From JAMOBE01 sp039908285 (GTDB taxonomy: Bacteria > Pseudomonadota > Alphaproteobacteria > Rhodospirillales > Rhodospirillaceae): 35,896 nt of DNA. Location of the stretch: the NCBI GenBank assembly GCA_039908285.1, contig JAMOBE010000032.1, positions 1 through 35,896 on the forward strand, given 5' to 3'. Positions within the stretch are counted from its first letter, which is position 1, and the number at the start of each line of letters is the position of its first letter. Shown here in pieces: positions 33,605 through 35,896 of this stretch. A model generated the notes under the pieces. It was given only the letters and a program-made list of their open reading frames with translations. It ran no database searches and was not told the origin of the DNA. The translations under genes and the position numbers were made by a program.

Positions 33605-35400
33605 GGGTCCCCTCCAGGTGGCGGCTGTGCTGCGGTGGCGGCCGGGTTATCCAGGATGACCCTCGCCATCCGCGCCAGCGCGCGGTCGTCGCCGAACGGA
33701 TCGAAGGCCGTCCGGAACCAGGCATCGTCGAAACGGACCTGCCGCGGAGCGTCGAGGATCGCCCCGATGCGCTCCCGCAGGGCTGCGGCATCGCCGGCCA
33801 GCATGCCCTCGCCGCGGAGCTTGTCCAGGAGCGGGGTATCACGGACGGCGGGGTAGTATGCGACATGGGGACGGCCGCGCGTCAAGGACTCAATGATGAC
33901 CGAGCCCAGCACGGAGGCTCCAAGGCTCATGCGCTCGATCAGCCATGACGCGTGGCAGACCTCGAGCCCCGGCACCTCGTAGCGCAAAAGGACCGCCCTG
34001 TCGGAGGTGAGCAGGTCGGAGAGGGTGGGGTCGTTCTCGATCATGCGGTAGAGTTGCTCGGTGTGCTTGGGCTTGACCACCAGGAACCAGCCGGGGCGTT
34101 CCCGGATCTCCTCCCACAGGCAGCGCAGCAGGGTGGTGACGATGGGATCGAGCCCGGCCACCCGGCTCGAGCCGAAGAACACCGCCATGTGGCTCCCCCG
34201 CGCCAGCCGGCCGCCGATGTCCTCGGCGTAGCGGGGCTGGACCAGGGTGCCGGCGGCCATGGCCCGGTCGTTGCCGATCTGGCCGATGGCGACGGCGCGG
34301 CCGCGGGGGCTCCATCCGAGACGCAGGTGGTCGTGGGCGTAGGTTCCGCCGCCGAGGTAAAGGTCGTAGCCGAGCCAGGCCACGCCGTTCCCCCGGCTGT
34401 CCACCTCGGAATAGGGGAGGCGCACCGAGCGGATGCCGTGGCGCCCGAGGATGATGGCCCGCAGGTAGTGGAGGGCGTTGTACTCGACGATGTCGAGGAA
34501 CGCCTCGGCGCGCAGGGTGTAGCCGGTGCGCAGGAAGCGCAGGGCGTGGAAGGCCTGATGCAGGGACTCGCGGGCCGCCACCGCCACCCGCGCATCCCGG
34601 CCATGGCGGGCCAGGAGGACGGTGACGGTGCCGGCGAGGCGCACCGCCGGTCCCATGACCCGACGCAGCCAGTCGCCCCGGGGCACCGGCAAAGCCTCGG
34701 GGTCGAGGCGGGTCAGGCGCGACCCGTCGAGAATTCCCTCCCGCCGCTCCAGCACGAACACCAGGTCGTCGAGGGTGACTCCCTCGCTCGCCATGCCGGC
34801 GACCAGCGACTCCCAGCGCGCCGGCTGCCAGAAGTCCTGGGCGGCGATCTTCCAGTACCGGGGCTCGACCGTCCGCCGGCCATGACGGATCAGCACCCAT
34901 GAGGCCTTGGCGATCAGCGCCACGCCCCAGAAGACGGCCGACGCCACGAGCCACCCGGCGCCGAAACCAGGCGCCGGATGGCTGACGGGGAGTTCGGCTG
35001 ACAGGAAGGGGTCCAGGGGATGGGGCCGGTCGGGGATCGGCACCGGGTCGAAGTCGTGGCGTTCCGGCGGGTCGAGGCGTAGCGCCAGCACCCGCAGCCG
35101 CTCCTCGAACACGGTCAGCAGGCCCTTGGCGAGACAGCGTCCGCCCTCCGGGTGGTCGAGAAAGCGGACATGGGCTGCGGCGATGGCGGCGACGGCCGGC
35201 TCGTTGGTCAGGGTGCGCTCCACCACCGCGGCGGCCAGCGGCTCGGCGGCGGCGTCCAGCGGCGAGTAGATCTGGTTGGCCACCAGCGGCGACGGGGGAA
35301 AGGGATGGGCGAGCCGGCGAAGGGCGTCGCGGATCAGAACCAGGACTCCCTCTCCCCCTCGAGGGGGAGAGGGCTTTTGATGGTCGTGGTGCCGATGCAT
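33601..35400 (-). CDS. putative GT-B-fold surface-carbohydrate biosynthesis protein
   Basis: Up to 599 aa. The first ~20 codons from the ATG at 35400 (MHRHHDHQKPSPPRGGEG) are repeat-element sequence, so this start is either donated by the element or not the one used. Later candidates such as a GTG at about residue 41 (VANQIYS) have no strong SD. One hydrophobic segment (GWLVASAVFWGVALIAKASW) lies around residues 145-170. The C-terminal half (AVFFGSSRVAG, FLVVKPKHTEQLY, LLRYEVPGLEVCHASWLI, SVIIESLTRGRPHVAYYP) looks like the second Rossmann domain of capsule/CDP-glycerol-type GT-B proteins. Function is inferred, not certain. It is coupled to the radical SAM gene downstream. Confidence 0.5.
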   Translation of the reverse strand: MHRHHDHQKPSPPRGGEGVLVLIRDALRRLAHPFPPSPLVANQIYSPLDAAAEPLAAAVVERTLTNEPAVAAIAAAHVRFLDHPEGGRCLAKGLLTVFEERLRVLALRLDPPERHDFDPVPIPDRPHPLDPFLSAELPVSHPAPGFGAGWLVASAVFWGVALIAKASWVLIRHGRRTVEPRYWKIAAQDFWQPARWESLVAGMASEGVTLDDLVFVLERREGILDGSRLTRLDPEALPVPRGDWLRRVMGPAVRLAGTVTVLLARHGRDARVAVAARESLHQAFHALRFLRTGYTLRAEAFLDIVEYNALHYLRAIILGRHGIRSVRLPYSEVDSRGNGVAWLGYDLYLGGGTYAHDHLRLGWSPRGRAVAIGQIGNDRAMAAGTLVQPRYAEDIGGRLARGSHMAVFFGSSRVAGLDPIVTTLLRCLWEEIRERPGWFLVVKPKHTEQLYRMIENDPTLSDLLTSDRAVLLRYEVPGLEVCHASWLIERMSLGASVLGSVIIESLTRGRPHVAYYPAVRDTPLLDKLRGEGMLAGDAAALRERIGAILDAPRQVRFDDAWFRTAFDPFGDDRALARMARVILDNPAATAAQPPPGGDP

Positions 35401-35410
35401 TTTCAGCCTC
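35348..35410. repeat. palindromic repeat overlapping the 5' end of the GT-B-like gene
   Basis: A perfect CTCGAG-centred hairpin (35348-35373) is followed by the end module ATGCATTTTCAGCCTC (35395-35410) abutting the GNAT stop codon. On the minus strand the hairpin is followed by GAGTCCTGGTTCTGA, matching GAGTTCTGGTTCCGA in the element at 10865-11055. The repeat therefore reaches into what is annotated as the N-terminal coding region. Confidence 0.75.
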
Positions 35411-35896
35411 GCAACTCCCCCGGCAGCATCCCGAGGATCACGCAGTCAGCGCGGCCGCCGTCCACGGCGTACCACTGGCGCAGCAGGCCCTCGCGGAGGA
35501 AGCCCAGGCGCTCGACCGCCGCGACGGAGCGGGTGTTGTCGGCGCGGGTCATCACCTGGATCCGCTCGGCCCCCAGTTCCGTGAAGCCGTGGGCGAGCAC
35601 GGCTCGGGCCGCCTCGCCGAAGGTGCCGTCTCCCCAGTGGGCGGGGGCGATGCCGTAGCCGAAGTCGAACAGGCGCTGGGCGATGGGAAACAGCAGGTTG
35701 AACCCCATGGTGCCGATGGCCTGACCGTCGGTGCGCCGCTCGACGACCCAGTAGACCCGTCGGCCGGTGGCGTTGTCGGTTGTCAGAACGTGAATGAAGA
35801 AGTCGGCCTGGGAGAGCTTGGTGAAGGGGCGGGCGCCGATGAAGCGGGTGAAGACGGGGTCGCTGCCATAGGCGAACAGGCCGGCGGCGTGGTGGG
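35403..35896 (-). CDS. GNAT-family (RimJ/RimL-like) N-acetyltransferase, 5' end beyond the window
   Basis: The frame is open from the right edge to a TGA at 35403-35405, giving ~164 visible codons; an internal ATG at 35708 is not the real start because conserved sequence lies before it. Visible motifs are FAYGSDPVFTRFIGARPFTK at the N-terminal side, TMGFNLLFP (strand 4), FDFGYGIAPAHWGDGTFGEA containing the acetyl-CoA pyrophosphate loop, and VMTRADNTRSVAAVERLGF. This is the RimJ-type order. It acetylates an unknown amine or protein N-terminus. The stop lies inside a repeat end (GGCTGAAAATGCAT). Confidence 0.85.
   Translation of the reverse strand, partial: HHAAGLFAYGSDPVFTRFIGARPFTKLSQADFFIHVLTTDNATGRRVYWVVERRTDGQAIGTMGFNLLFPIAQRLFDFGYGIAPAHWGDGTFGEAARAVLAHGFTELGAERIQVMTRADNTRSVAAVERLGFLREGLLRQWYAVDGGRADCVILGMLPGELRG

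Overview
The window is GC-rich, gene-dense DNA of an alphaproteobacterium, most likely a Rhodospirillales member of the Magnetospirillum/Phaeospirillum type. This rests on overall codon use, a zinc-independent HemB, a soxXYZA cluster, a UbiH/UbiA ubiquinone background, a DUF6898-like protein and an ornithine decarboxylase with a structured alphaproteobacterial-type leader. The species cannot be fixed from sequence alone. No rRNA, tRNA, CRISPR array or transposase gene was found.

Layout. (1) 1-2900: the end of a surface-polysaccharide cluster of lower GC, with a nucleotide-sugar dehydrogenase, a glycosyltransferase-like protein and the N-terminal half of a NodU-type carbamoyltransferase. At about 2900 the carbamoyltransferase is fused in frame to a beheaded GGDEF domain, which marks a recombination or deletion junction. 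(2) 3392-9980: a TPR/O-GlcNAc-transferase-like protein, a large PAS-GAF sensor kinase and a UbiH-family hydroxylase. (3) 9994-16059: a tiny zinc-knuckle protein, a macrodomain hydrolase, a 40-residue ORF behind a near-ideal class II CRP-type promoter, a peptidoglycan amidase, a fused hydantoinase/5-oxoprolinase and a low-complexity hypothetical protein. (4) 16060-20200: ornithine decarboxylase behind a structured leader with a 48-codon uORF, and convergent thiC, whose TPP riboswitch is split by a 161-bp palindromic element. (5) 20320-23323: an exported FGE-sulfatase-domain protein, ubiA and a small methyltransferase in an overlapping operon, then a small hypothetical protein. (6) 23819-27318 (minus strand): a PRMT-like methyltransferase followed by soxX-soxY-soxZ-soxA, the periplasmic thiosulfate-oxidation carrier and cytochrome; soxB and soxCD are absent here. 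(7) 27399-35896: a CsgG-like/peptidoglycan-binding/DUF4384 envelope protein, metY-hemB, a DUF6898-like protein, a zincin, phhB, a radical SAM/SPASM protein paired with a GT-B-like surface-carbohydrate protein, and a truncated GNAT.

The unifying oddity is a set of small non-coding palindromic repeats. One family has arms CCCTCTCCCC/GGGGAGAGGG and ends resembling TGAGAGGCTGAAAATG. Its copies sit on stop codons, have rewritten the C-terminus of the sensor kinase (leaving a 17-bp direct repeat), and appear to supply the N-terminus of the GT-B-like protein. A second family, with 52-bp tandem reiteration, fills the odc-thiC gap. A third interrupts the TPP riboswitch. The most interesting regulatory candidate is the odc leader peptide, whose C-terminal part resembles the E. 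coli ornithine-sensing arrest peptide SpeFL.
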